Below, piece by piece: positions 37,778 to 47,855 of a stretch of 64,000 bases of DNA. The notes beneath the pieces were generated by a model. That model did not search any database and had not been told where the DNA came from. It was given only the letters and a program-made list of their open reading frames with translations. Position 1 is the stretch's first letter. Each line of letters opens with the position of its first letter. A program made the position numbers and the translations under genes. The stretch is from Pythium myriotylum (taxonomy: Eukaryota; Oomycota; Peronosporomycetes; Pythiales; Pythiaceae): assembly GCA_023091665.1 (NCBI GenBank), contig JALJCQ010000007.1:1-64000 (forward strand), given 5' to 3'.

Positions 37778-37940
37778 TTTCAGTACATCCCTTTTTTTCG
37801 ATTATTGGGTTTCCCATTCTCAAATGTTGCGAACGGTGGGGCAAAATCCCTTCCAATTCCGGTTCTACGAGAAAGCGTACCCTGGGTACTGTACCCCTCT
37901 TTCCGCTATGTAAGATTCTCTTCGTCCTTGAACCCGCACC

Positions 37941-39548
37941 ATGGACCCGGCATGCGAGGACGCCGACGCCGCGCTCCATGAGCGCCTCCTGCCGCCTGCC
38001 TCCCCGCCTCGCGCCCCGTCTGCCTCTCCCTCGCGTCGCTCTCCACGCGCTCGCGAAATGAGCGCGGCCGAGCGCCTCCTGCTCTCGCCGTACGCCAAGT
38101 GGACGCGCCACGGCCGCGTGCCCTTCAAGATCCTGCTCCACGCTGCGCTGCTCGCGCTCGCGCTGCTGCAGATGGCGCTCTTCGACGCGCAGAACGCCGC
38201 CTACCTGCGCGCCTCGCAGCGCAACTGGGCCTACTTCTTCCTGCCGCCCTCGCAGGACGTGGGCGTCGCGCCGCGCTTCCAGCGAGACCTCTACACGCTC
38301 AACCAGACGCTCGACGCGCTCTTCTTCCTGCGCGACGCCTACCTCGCGGTCGCCGACGTCTCGGTCGCCAACTACGAGCACCTGTGCGACCCGCAGTTCC
38401 CGCTCGAGCGCGTGCGCCGGCTCGAGCTCGAGCTCGTCACGCGCTCGCCGCGCGACGCGACGCTCCGCACGCGCCACTTCCGCGTCGAGGCCTCGCCGTC
38501 GCCGTCGCTCGGCCCGTTCGACCGCACGCGCATGCCGCGCACGGCCAAGCTGCTGCGCTCGCTGCAGTCGGCGCGCGTCTCGTTCCAGCTGCGCGACCGC
38601 CAGTTCGGCCACTTCTACGCCGAGTGCTTCGACTGGACCGTGCGCGTGACGCTCGCGCGCGAGCACGGCGCTTTCTTCCACGCGACCGTCGACGACGCCG
38701 CGCTCGCGCCTTGCTCCTCGCGCTCGTTCTGGGACGCGCTGCGTCGCCGCTTCGTCTGGCTCCACGTGCTCGTCGCCGCCGTCGCCGCCGCGTACCTCGT
38801 GCTCAGCGTGCGCGCCGTGCTGCGCTCGGTGCGCGTGCTGCGTCGCGCGAGCGCTCGCGCGCAGACGACGCTGCCCTGGTCGCTGCGGCTGCGGCTCGTG
38901 AACCGCCTGCAGCTCGTGGTCTCGCTCGCGCTCGTGCTGCAGCTCGCGAGCTCGTGCTGGAGCCTGCTGCTGCTCAAGGCGCACGTGCCCATCAGCTACT
39001 GGCACCGCCTCGTGCACGCGTCGGCGCAGCTGCTGCTCTGGAGCGCGCTCGTGGGCTACCTCGAGCACAACCGCGCCGTCTACTCGATCGTGCTCACGCT
39101 GCGCTGGGGCGCGCCGCGCGTCGCGCAGTTCCTCGTGGGCGTCTCGCCCATCTTCATGGGCTTTGCACTCTTCGGCACGCTCTACTTCGGCGCCAAGGTC
39201 AAGGCCTTCGGCTCGCTCGCGGCCTCGAGCGCCACGCTCTTCGCCGTGCTCAACGGCGACGTGATCCTCGACACGTTCGACGCGCTCGCGCTCCAGGGCT
39301 TCCGCGTCTCGGGCCCGCTCTACCTCTACGCCTTCATCGCGCTCTTCATCTACGTCGTGCTCAACATCTTCATCGCCATCGTCGAAGAGGCCTTCTTCGC
39401 CACGCGCAACTGCCGCCGCCTGCTCGACCTCCTGCTCTCGGACCCGCAGTTCGCCGCGACCAACGCCGCCGCGCAGGACACGGAGCTCTCGGGCGAGATG
39501 GCGCGCCTGCTGCTGCAGCTAGTCAACGACACGGAGGACGCCTCGTGA
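37941..39548 (+). CDS. Mucolipin-like TRP cation channel (TRPML)
   Basis: A 535-residue polytopic protein. A basic, Pro/Ser-rich N-terminus is followed by the first membrane helix (FKILLHAALLALALLQMALF). A luminal loop of about 200 residues carries the polycystin/mucolipin-type ectodomain. A cluster of helices then ends with the pore region: VSPIFMGFALFGTLYFG, then the filter-like LFAVLNGDVILDTF (near residues 435-448) and the last helix ALFIYVVLNIFIAIVEEAFF. LNGD in the filter is characteristic of mucolipins, non-selective Ca2+ channels of endolysosomal membranes. It is shorter than animal TRPMLs at the C-terminus. Intronless, closely following the type I membrane protein in the same direction. 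Confidence 0.85.
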   Translation: MDPACEDADAALHERLLPPASPPRAPSASPSRRSPRAREMSAAERLLLSPYAKWTRHGRVPFKILLHAALLALALLQMALFDAQNAAYLRASQRNWAYFFLPPSQDVGVAPRFQRDLYTLNQTLDALFFLRDAYLAVADVSVANYEHLCDPQFPLERVRRLELELVTRSPRDATLRTRHFRVEASPSPSLGPFDRTRMPRTAKLLRSLQSARVSFQLRDRQFGHFYAECFDWTVRVTLAREHGAFFHATVDDAALAPCSSRSFWDALRRRFVWLHVLVAAVAAAYLVLSVRAVLRSVRVLRRASARAQTTLPWSLRLRLVNRLQLVVSLALVLQLASSCWSLLLLKAHVPISYWHRLVHASAQLLLWSALVGYLEHNRAVYSIVLTLRWGAPRVAQFLVGVSPIFMGFALFGTLYFGAKVKAFGSLAASSATLFAVLNGDVILDTFDALALQGFRVSGPLYLYAFIALFIYVVLNIFIAIVEEAFFATRNCRRLLDLLLSDPQFAATNAAAQDTELSGEMARLLLQLVNDTEDAS

Positions 39549-39748
39549 CCATGGAGATCGGAAGTATTTATCCAGCAATAATTATGGAGCGGATTATGGA
39601 GGGGTACGCTTTCTGTTAGAACCGGAGTTCGAAAGGATGAAAAAAAAAAGCGGTTTCGACGGCGCGCCAACGTTGGTGAAGCTAGGATGGTTAAGTGCGT
39701 GTGTTAAGTTCGCATTTGGTGCTCGCACACGCACAAAGAGTTTCGACC

Positions 39749-40998
39749 ATGGAGCAGGTGATGGCGAAGAACCCCTCGCGCATGGCCTCGCGCCGACGGC
39801 TCGTGTTGTTGGCGTTGGCGTTGGCGTACGCGTTGGCGTTGGCGTGCGCGGCGCCCACGGACACGGCACCAACAGAAACAGCGCTGCCCGACGACGTCGA
39901 TGAAGACTTTGAGCTGCCCGAGCCCGAGGACCGCGCACCCACAAGTTCGACGCCCACACCAACGTCTTCTTCGCCAACACCAACCACACCAGCGCCAACT
40001 ACACCTACACCAACAACGCCAGCGCCAACCACACCAACACCAACAACGACACCAACGCCAACAAATCCGCCAAGTCCGCCAACGCCAACGACTCCGCCCG
40101 TGCCGACGCCAACGGCGCCCACGCCAACCGTGCCAACGTCGGCGACGCTCGCGAACGCCGCGCGCCCGAGCCTGCGTGTGAGCGCGAACGGCGCGAGCCC
40201 GGCGCTCCTGGGCGGGCTCGCGGCGCTGAGCGCGGCGTTTCTGGCGCTCTGGAGCCGGCGGCGGCGCGCGGCGGGCGGCGGCGGCGCCAAAAGCGCGTAC
40301 GCGCGCGTCGACGGCCGCGGCGAGGAGCACGAGCTGCTGGACGACGAGTTTGCAGGCCGCAGCGGCAGCTGGGACGACTGGGAGAGCCACCGCGTCGACA
40401 TAGCGCCCGAGCAGGACGACGAGGACGAACGACAAGCCCAGGAAGCCACGGCCGTGAGCACGAGCAGCGCGGTTGGCGGCGCGAGCCCGCCCAGCTCGAC
40501 GCGAGGCCAGCACGAGAAGCTCCAGGAGGTCGCGCTGACGGACGCGAGCGTCGCGTCCAACAGCTCGAGCAACGACTCGTTCGAGGTCGTCGTGTCGCCG
40601 CCGAGCACGCCGCTCGACCTGCTCTCGGGCCCCCACGGCGACGTCGGTGGCTCGACGCCCGCGCCCTCTTCCGCCAGCGGCGACGACGATCTCTTCAGTG
40701 TACGTCGCCTCTCTCTCTCTCTCTCATGATCCTTTTTTTGATGGCTCGCAGCTCACTCGCTCGTTCTGCCTCGACACAGCAATTCGGTATGGTGCCGACG
40801 TTCAAGAAGGGCGTGCAGCAAGCGCCCGCGCGGTCCTCGTACTCGGCGCCGCCGGCCGCCGCGTCGAATCTGAATCCCTTCGCCGTGTCGCCGCCGCCGT
40901 CCGCGTCGGCGCTCTTCCCGGCCGACTTGGTCGACGACGACGACGGCGCCAACGACTGGGGCGACGAAGAAGACGACGACTGGGTGCAAGGCCTTTAA
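39749..40998 (+). CDS. Thr/Pro-rich mucin-like membrane protein
   Basis: Two exons, 39749-40699 and 40780-40998, with an 80-nt GTACGT...ACACAG intron, phase 0. The spliced product has 389 residues. A signal peptide core made of Leu-Ala repeats (VLLALALAYALALACA) is encoded by GTTGGC tandem repeats. A short acidic segment, a stalk of TPTPTTPAP repeats (likely O-glycosylated) and one transmembrane helix (LLGGLAALSAAFLALW) follow. The cytoplasmic tail ends in an acidic tryptophan-containing terminus, WGDEEDDDWVQGL. The acidic-Trp end resembles trafficking or adaptor-binding tails, which is inference. Start ATG 39749 has good context (ACCATGG). An ATG at 39782 would also keep the signal peptide. 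Confidence 0.75.
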
Positions 40999-41043
40999 AC
41001 CATTCCAAACATTTATTTTGATCAGCTAGTGATACACTCTGCG

Positions 41044-43332
41044 TTAAGATAGCGATTGGTGGCCGTGCTTGGGCGTGTCTCCGGGCCGCGAGTACGTCGA
41101 CAGCGGCGTCGTGTCGCTCGAGATCACGACCAGGTTGTCGTCGGGCTGCTCGCGCAGGGTCACGGACCGAGACTGGGGCTCGCTGCCGCCGGAGTAGGGG
41201 CCGCGAAACTCCTCGGGGCCGTCCCAGAGCTTCTTGAGGATGCCGCGACGCCATGCGACGAGCCAGAGCAGCCCGAGCGTGCACGGCACGATGTACATGA
41301 GCGCCGGCTGGCCTTCCTTCATGACCATGACGCCGATGTTGGCGAGCAGCAGGCCGATCGCGTAGCCCCACATGACGATGCCGAAGAGCCCGCGACGCGA
41401 CGGCGTCGGCGCGCTCTGTGTCGAGAGCTCGGCCATGGTCGGGTGCTGCGCTTCCTCACGCGCCGCGAGCGCGTTGAGCTGGTGGGACGACTTGAGTCTC
41501 GCGAGATGGGGCGCCTTGACGCGGCCGAGCAGCTGGCCACGGGTCGCGTAGTCGAAGCGAGCGCAGAAGACCACGAGCAGCCCTGGCAGCACGATGTCGC
41601 CGAGCCCGAGCATGGACTGGCCGGCGCGCCAGTCGATGACCTTGGGGAACCGCAGCAGGATGGGCATCGACTCTTTGACGCACTTGTGCTCCGTGTCGGT
41701 CGGGTACCGCATGCAGTAGTCGTCGCCGACCGAGGACTCGGACTGCGAGCCGCCCGTGGCCGCCGAGATCATGAGCGACTTGCTGAAGATGTAGCCCGAG
41801 ATGAAGACCATGAAGATGTCGTAGAGGAAGACGAGCACGAGCATAAAGGTCGCGACCTTGAGGTTGGGCAGGCGGATCGTGCGCAGGAAGAGGATACAGA
41901 GACAGATACCAAAGACGTCCTGCAGCAGCCACGCGTACTGGCGGTTGCGGCAGATGAACCAGAGCGACGAGACGGCCACGGACCAGAAGAACGCAAAGAC
42001 GTCGGCGACCATCCAGGTCTCGGGCTCGAAATAGGCGAGGATGGCGTTCGTGGGCGGGTTCTGCGCGAAGGGCTTGACGCGCAGGAACGAGACGCGCGAG
42101 AAGAGCGGCTGCCAGAGGATGAAGTAGGAGCAGCTCACCGAGCCGATGGCGAAGAAGATGATGACGACGAGCACGACGTTCCAGTAGAAGAGCACGAGCA
42201 GGAAGACGGTCGCGAAGCAGACAAAGCCGGCCGCGTGGTACATGTTGAGGTCCATGGTCTCGTCTTCGAGCATGCGGTCGTCGTCGTCGTGCCTCGCCGG
42301 GTCCTGGATCGCCGTCGGGCCCGTGCGCACCGACTCGTCGAGCACCGAGTCGTTCGACTCGACGCGCGTCTGCTCGGCGAGCATGGCCGACTGCTTGCGC
42401 AGTGCTCGCTCTCGCTCGATGGTCGCGCCCTTGTAGCCGCCGATCATGACGGTCACGATCGCGAGCAGCCAGATGATGAACTGGGACGGGTCGGCCATGG
42501 GCGTGCCGCGCTGGTAGATGGTCACGAGCAGCTCCTCGCTGGCGTTGGCGATGAGCCGCTTGAGCTCGTCGCCGTCGGCGATGCGGAGGCGTACGACGAG
42601 CATGGACGCGACGTCGTCGCGCGAGATGTTGACGCCGTTGGAGCTGTTGGAGAAGCCGATGGGGTCGGCGACGTCCCAGAGACAGCAGACCTGGCGGTCG
42701 TTCTTGCCCGAGGGGATGCACTTGCTCGAGTCGCACGAGGCGCTGGCCGTGCAGCGCAGCGCGTTGGCGGCCGCGAGCCACTTGTCGCTGCTCGGGTCGC
42801 GCAGCGTCGCGGCGTCGCGCGCGTCGACGTCGGCGTTGCCGTTGGCGCAGGAAAACTCCATGGCGCGCGCCTCGGGCGTCGCGTCGGGCTGGATCGAGCG
42901 GTTGTAGGCCTGCTGCTGCGTGTCGGTCACGAGCAGCGCGACGGCGCCGAGCTGCTTGGCGTAGAGCGCCTTGAGCGAGAAGGCGCAGCGCCCGCGGTCC
43001 ACGAGCAGCGCGAACGAGCCGGTCGGCGCCGGCAGCTCGAAGGCCGGCGACGCGTTGCGGAGCTGCTCGGGAGGCGTGCAGCCGAAGGGGTCCGAGAGCG
43101 ACGGCGTGGTGTAGAAGAGCGGCACGAAGGTGCGCGCGCCGCGCGAGACCTTCTGCGGCGGCGGCTTGGCGCCCCAGTCGTCGTCGAAGGCCGAGGCGCC
43201 GAAGAAGGACGAGTCATCCTTCTTGATGGTGACGACGGCCGAGGAAGAGGCCGAGAAGCGCCGGGACGGAGACGCCGACGCCAACGACGCCAACGCCGCC
43301 CACGACGCCAACGCCAACACGACGGCGCGCAT
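41044..43332 (-). CDS. Signal peptide peptidase-like intramembrane aspartyl protease (SPPL2-type)
   Basis: A 762-residue protein with signal peptide (MRAVVLALASWAALASLASA), a luminal PA domain (FALLVDRGRCAFSLKALYAK) and nine predicted membrane segments. Its catalytic motifs are FLYDIFMVF (YD, near residue 502), LGLGDIVLPG (GLGD, near 577) and PALMYIVP (near 677, PAL with the last Leu as Met). This order identifies SPPL2-type proteases, which cut type II membrane proteins within the membrane in endosomes, lysosomes and the cell surface. It is tail-to-tail with the mucin-like gene, 45 bp apart. Intronless. Confidence 0.92.
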   Translation of the reverse strand: MRAVVLALASWAALASLASASPSRRFSASSSAVVTIKKDDSSFFGASAFDDDWGAKPPPQKVSRGARTFVPLFYTTPSLSDPFGCTPPEQLRNASPAFELPAPTGSFALLVDRGRCAFSLKALYAKQLGAVALLVTDTQQQAYNRSIQPDATPEARAMEFSCANGNADVDARDAATLRDPSSDKWLAAANALRCTASASCDSSKCIPSGKNDRQVCCLWDVADPIGFSNSSNGVNISRDDVASMLVVRLRIADGDELKRLIANASEELLVTIYQRGTPMADPSQFIIWLLAIVTVMIGGYKGATIERERALRKQSAMLAEQTRVESNDSVLDESVRTGPTAIQDPARHDDDDRMLEDETMDLNMYHAAGFVCFATVFLLVLFYWNVVLVVIIFFAIGSVSCSYFILWQPLFSRVSFLRVKPFAQNPPTNAILAYFEPETWMVADVFAFFWSVAVSSLWFICRNRQYAWLLQDVFGICLCILFLRTIRLPNLKVATFMLVLVFLYDIFMVFISGYIFSKSLMISAATGGSQSESSVGDDYCMRYPTDTEHKCVKESMPILLRFPKVIDWRAGQSMLGLGDIVLPGLLVVFCARFDYATRGQLLGRVKAPHLARLKSSHQLNALAAREEAQHPTMAELSTQSAPTPSRRGLFGIVMWGYAIGLLLANIGVMVMKEGQPALMYIVPCTLGLLWLVAWRRGILKKLWDGPEEFRGPYSGGSEPQSRSVTLREQPDDNLVVISSDTTPLSTYSRPGDTPKHGHQSLS

Positions 43333-44174
43333 GGAGAAACAAAAAAAAAAATAAACTCGGGGGAAAAGTCAGTTCGCGATGTGCAATGGGTCGCTTTGGT
43401 GGGGAAAACGAAACGAGAGGACTGGAGGGGTAGGGGTCCTAATCAGCCGGCAGCAAAGCGTGGCGCCGAGGACAGGAGGTGGAACTTGTGGATTCTTATA
43501 TTTGGGGGGGGGGGGGGGGGGGGGGGGCCTGGTGGGTGGAGGACCAGGGAGAGTGAGTCAGGGGAAGACTGACAGATCTTATGGAGCCCCAGTCCGGAAA
43601 CACGGCTGAACGAAACGTCCGACCGTCAGTTCCTGAAGTGGGTGATCACACTTTTTTCTTTTTTTTTTCTTTTGTGCCGATCGCAAGTCGTCGTGAGGAT
43701 CGCAGATTGTGCGATGGATCGCAATTTTTTTCATTCCAACGGAAGAATCTTTGTTCTTGGCGATCTCCTCCCATGGGAAGCAGGGAGGGAAGGCTTGTCG
43801 CCATCCATCAAGCATCCCGATCTGGTCTCTGTCCATCCCCCGGGAGAGTGCATTCCTACTGACCAGATCGCTGACGATGTAGCCACCATCAGTTCCCCGC
43901 TCTGGATTCCAGCCAAGGGTCGAGGTTTCCTCCTAGATCCGATATTAGTATTAGTATTGTATGAACCCATCTATTGATCTGATTCCCGAACTCATGTGGA
44001 CCACTTCGCTCCCCCCACGATAATCCACGTCATGCCGTCGCCCTCCATGACGCCATCGCTCGCCTCATCTCGACGAGCGCGCCGGCGCCTTCAACTTGGC
44101 ACCGGACTGATCTCGGTGTCGACGTCGACCAAAGTCCGCGTCGCCAGTCGCCAACGCCCACGCCCACGCCAACG
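43333..44174. other. Intergenic region between SPPL and TMEM135-like genes
   Basis: The 840-bp head-to-head spacer includes an A11 run just before the SPPL start, a 24-base G run at 43504-43527, T-rich tracts near 43652-43675, and AACGCC-type repeats just before the ATG at 44175. The short ORFs here have no features. Confidence 0.55.
43504..43527 (+). repeat. Poly-G tract (24 G)
   Basis: An uninterrupted G run in the divergent promoter between SPPL and the TMEM135-like gene. It is the third G/C homopolymer of 22-26 bases in this window. Confidence 0.9.
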
Positions 44175-45982
44175 ATGGGCGCGCGCCCGCCGCGCGACCC
44201 GCGCAACGTCATGACGCCGTCGCCCTCGGACCTGAGCATCTTCAGCCACAACGACGAAGACGTGGCCGACGAGTTCATCGCCGACGACGGCGTGCGCGCC
44301 GTGAGCAGCGCCAGCAGCGGCGAGCCCGACGCCGAGAACAATGCCAACAACGCCAACAACGCCAACAACGCCAACAACGCCAACAACGCCGACGCGGCCG
44401 ACGACGACAAGCTGCTCGCGCGCGAGCTCCTCGACGCGCTCTACCTGGGCACGGGCAACTTCCTCTTGGCCTACAACACGCGCGCCGGCATCGGCGTGCT
44501 CATGCGCATCTTCCGCCTTCTGCGTCGTCGGTGCGTTCTTATGTTGCGCGTGTCTGTTGGTGTGTGTGTGTGTGTTGGCGTCTAACTCTCCATGTCGTCT
44601 AACGTACCAGCAACATCGGCGCGATCCTGGACCTGCGGCAACTACTCGACGAGAAGCAGCTCAGCTTCCGCGTCGAGGCCGTCTCCATGGGGCTCTTCCT
44701 CGGCTGGTTCACCGGCGGCTACCGCGCGCTGCGAGCGCTGCTGCCCCGCGTGCTCGCGCGCCTTCGAACGCGCCGTCTGCGCGCGAAATCGGCCCCGCAC
44801 GAGCCGCTCGACGCCCAGCAGAAGCGCGCCATCGACGAGAGCTCGACGCTGCTCGCCGGCGCGCTCGCGGCCTGCGCCATCGTGTTCGTCGACACCAAGC
44901 GCCGGCGCTCGCTCGCGCTCTACGCGTTGGCGCGCGCGCTCCAGTGCGCCTACAACACGGCCAAGGCCAAGGACTACTGGCACTTCTGGGGCTCGGACTG
45001 GGAGTACGGCGACGCGCTGCTCTTCGCGCTCTCGTCGGCGCAGGTCATGTACGCGTGGATCATGCGCCCCGAGACGCTCCCGGCCGACTACTTCCGCTTC
45101 ATCACCAAGACCGGCCCCGCCGAGGCCGAGGCCATTGAGATCGTGCGCCAGCAGAACCGAGGCCTCGCCGTGGACCCCGAGTACGTGCAAAAGTTCATCG
45201 CCAAGTACAAGATCCACGTCGACTTCCCGCTGCCCCACGGCCACGTCGACCTCGTCTCGTGCCGCGTCGTCCACCACCACAGCCAGTCGTGCACGGGCGG
45301 CGTGCTGCGCACTTTCCGAGGCGCCTTCGTCTCGGCCTTCCCGCTCTATCTGTCCTTGTACATCGTCCCGACCGTCGTCATCCACTTTAAGAAATTCATC
45401 ACGCGGCCCTTCCGGTCGCTCGGGCGCGCCGTGCTCAACGCCACGCGCTCCAACGTCTTCGTCGCGACCTTCCCCATGCTCTACATGTCGTTCATCTGTG
45501 CGCACCGCAAGATCGCCGTCAAGGACAACCGCTTCGTCTACTACGTCGCCGGGCTCTTCGCGTCGCTCTGCATCCTCATCGAACCAAAGTCGCGACGGTC
45601 GGGTACGTGTAGCACGCGACGCTCTTGTTTTTGGTGTTGGCAGAGACAATCGTGACTGACTGACCGTGGATTGGCTTCGGCTGTAGAACTGGCGCTCTAC
45701 GTGCTGCCGCGAGCGATCGACTCGCTCTTCCTGACGCTGCGCGCGCGTCGCGTGTTCACGGGCGTGCGCAACGGCGAAGTGCTCGTCTTCGCGCTCTCGA
45801 TGGCCTGCATGATGCACGCGTACGAGCACGAGAAGAACTCGATGGGCCCGTTCCTGTACAGTACGCTCAAGCGCTTCCTCCAGTCGCCGACCGACAAGAA
45901 GAAGATCTTCTTGGCCAACCTGGAGCAGCAGCGCAACAAGAAGCCGGCCTCGGACACGCCTCTGCTCCGAGCGCAGGAGTAA
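44175..45982 (+). CDS. TMEM135-like multi-pass membrane protein
   Basis: Three exons, 44175-44530, 44611-45602 and 45687-45982, with introns of 80 and 84 nt (GTGCGT...CCAG, GTACGT...TGTAG). The reading frame is kept through split codons, giving 547 residues. The N-terminus holds an acidic stretch with an Asn-rich run encoded by AACGCCAAC repeats. The core resembles TMEM135: LLRRRNIGAILDLRQLL, KAKDYWHFWGSDWEYGDALL, LPHGHVDLVSCRVVHHHSQS with conserved His/Cys, and a second membrane half after residue 330. Animal TMEM135 is tied to mitochondria, peroxisomes and lipid handling. The cellular role here is not known. It is divergent to SPPL. Confidence 0.8.
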
Positions 45983-46070
45983 TCACAACAAGACCGATTC
46001 TTTGTGTGTATTTCGTGGATGGTGGGAAGGGGAGGGAGGGGAGGCTTTCTCTACGACGTGTGGGGCTCTC

Positions 46071-47855
46071 TCACACGCGAGCAAACTGGACGTCCTGCAC
46101 CGTCGGCAGCGACTTGAGCTTGGCCATGGTCTCGGTGGACGGCGGCGTGTCGAGCGCGAGAATGCCCAGCGCGAGATCCACGCTCGCGTGGCGAGAGAGC
46201 CCAAAGTTGGCGATGTTGATCTTGGCCTCGGCGAGCTCCTTGAGGATGCCGGCGATGGCGCCGGGCTTGTCTTCGTTCTTGAAGAGCAGCAGGTTGCCCT
46301 CGGGGCGGAAGGCCGGGAAGTCGGTGTACTCGTTGATGCGCACGATGCGCGGGTCCTCGCCAAAGACGCTGCCCATGACCAGAAACTTTTCGTTCGAGCG
46401 CGTCTCGACCTGCACGGTGATCGAGTTGTTGAGGTGCGTGGTCGACTCGAGCGTCGCGAGGTCGCCGACGCGCACGTCGATGCCGTTGTTCATCGCGAGC
46501 ATGGTCGAGTTGAGCAGCGAGATGCGTGCGGCGCCGAGGCGGCCGTCGCCGCCGCGCCGGGCCTTGATGCACTCGAGGATGCCCTTGACGACGGCGCTCT
46601 GGAGCGCCGACTTGGCCTTGGTGGCCGTGATGTCGAGCTGCACGCCGCCCGTGGCGGCGACCGTGACCTTGGTGAAGGGGTCCTTGGGGTCATTGGTCAC
46701 GACGAGATCAAAGAGGAAGCGGCCGAGCGCCTCGCTGAGCTTGAGGAAGGGCTGCATCTCGGGCAGCAGCGTGAGCGGCATGAAGACGCCGTTGGCGACG
46801 CCGCGGTAGTAGCGCTGCGCGAGCGCGTCGCTGATGTTTTCGGCGATCGCGCGGTACTTTTTGGCGTCGGCGAGCGCCTTCGAGTCGCTCGACTTGGCGT
46901 CCGCGTGGGTCGCGACCACGACGCGCGCGTGGCGGCGCAGCGTCTGCCAGAGCTCGCTCTCGGGCTCGCCGTCGTCGAGCACGTCGAGTCCGACGCCGGC
47001 GATCGCGCCCGACTCGAGTCCGTCGAGCAGCGTCTGGGCGTCGAGGATGCCGTCTCGCCCTTTGTACTCGGCGACCGAGACGAGCGTGACGCCGGGCTTG
47101 CACTTGGCGAGCGCGTGCGCGTCGAACATGCCTTTCGTGCGGCCCGTGAGCGGCGCGTGGAAGCTCACAAAGTCGGCCTGGGCGTAGAGCTCGTCGAGCG
47201 TGGCGCGCTTGACGCCCATGTCGGCGGCGGCGCCCTGGCTCAGGTTCGGGTCGAAGCCCAGCACCGCGAGCCCCATGGCGCGCGCCATCTCGGCCACGCA
47301 CTTGCCGGCCTGGCCCATGCCGACGATGCCGAGCGTCTTGCCGCAGAGCTCGCTGCCGCGGAACTGCTCGCGCGCGACGCTTGCGTTTCTGCCTCGCGTG
47401 GCCGCCACGGCGTCGCGCAGCCGCCGCGCGAGCTGCAGCACGAGCGCGAGCGCCGCCTCGGCCTCGACCGAGAAGCGGTCGCCCACCTGCTTCTTCTCGA
47501 GCTGCAGCAGCAGCAGCCCGTGCGCCGTGGCCTCCGCGCCGTCGACCAGCGCCGCGTCAATGGCGTCGGTGGGCACCGCCACAAGTCGCAGACGCGCGGC
47601 CGCGCCGGCCGCGAGCGCCGCGGCCGGGACGGTCGTGGTTGGGGACACGAGCAGCGCGTCGTGGTCGCCGGCCGCGCGGACGAGCTGGGACGGGGTAGGG
47701 GAGTGCAGGTGGGTGACCGTGTGGCCGCGCTGCACGAGCTCCTGCACGCACGCGGCGTCGGCCACGTCCACGCAGAGCACGCGGCGGTCCGTCGGAGGGG
47801 CCGCGAGCGAGAAGAGCGGACGCGCGCAGCGGACGCGGACGAGCTGGCGCAGCAT
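46071..47855 (-). CDS. D-3-phosphoglycerate dehydrogenase-like protein, divergent active site
   Basis: A 594-residue protein with the layout of long (type 1) phosphoglycerate dehydrogenases: substrate domain, NAD domain (GIVGMGQAGKCVAEMARAMG), an allosteric substrate-binding-type domain, and a C-terminal ACT domain (NEDKPGAIAGILKELAEAKI). The family enzyme starts serine synthesis from 3-phosphoglycerate. Several sites are unusual. The catalytic NxARGGxxDE loop reads SVAEYKGRDGILDA, with four extra residues and RGG changed to RDG. The PHLGAST segment reads THADAKS. The GVDNID region reads PTDAID. Catalytic Glu (DDGEPE) and His appear kept. Start at ATG 47855 gives an Arg-rich, acid-free N-terminus (MLRQLVRVRCARPLFSLAAP), consistent with mitochondrial targeting. 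Altered substrate or reduced activity is possible. Confidence 0.82.
   Translation of the reverse strand: MLRQLVRVRCARPLFSLAAPPTDRRVLCVDVADAACVQELVQRGHTVTHLHSPTPSQLVRAAGDHDALLVSPTTTVPAAALAAGAAARLRLVAVPTDAIDAALVDGAEATAHGLLLLQLEKKQVGDRFSVEAEAALALVLQLARRLRDAVAATRGRNASVAREQFRGSELCGKTLGIVGMGQAGKCVAEMARAMGLAVLGFDPNLSQGAAADMGVKRATLDELYAQADFVSFHAPLTGRTKGMFDAHALAKCKPGVTLVSVAEYKGRDGILDAQTLLDGLESGAIAGVGLDVLDDGEPESELWQTLRRHARVVVATHADAKSSDSKALADAKKYRAIAENISDALAQRYYRGVANGVFMPLTLLPEMQPFLKLSEALGRFLFDLVVTNDPKDPFTKVTVAATGGVQLDITATKAKSALQSAVVKGILECIKARRGGDGRLGAARISLLNSTMLAMNNGIDVRVGDLATLESTTHLNNSITVQVETRSNEKFLVMGSVFGEDPRIVRINEYTDFPAFRPEGNLLLFKNEDKPGAIAGILKELAEAKINIANFGLSRHASVDLALGILALDTPPSTETMAKLKSLPTVQDVQFARV

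Noticed and set aside
38099..39619. 506-codon alternate-frame ORF across the mucolipin-like gene
   Set aside because: Ala/Arg-rich translation in the wrong frame of a strongly biased GC-rich gene.
41056..43572. 838-codon ORF antisense to the SPPL gene
   Set aside because: Shadow of the SPPL coding strand. It has no domain and runs through the poly-G spacer.
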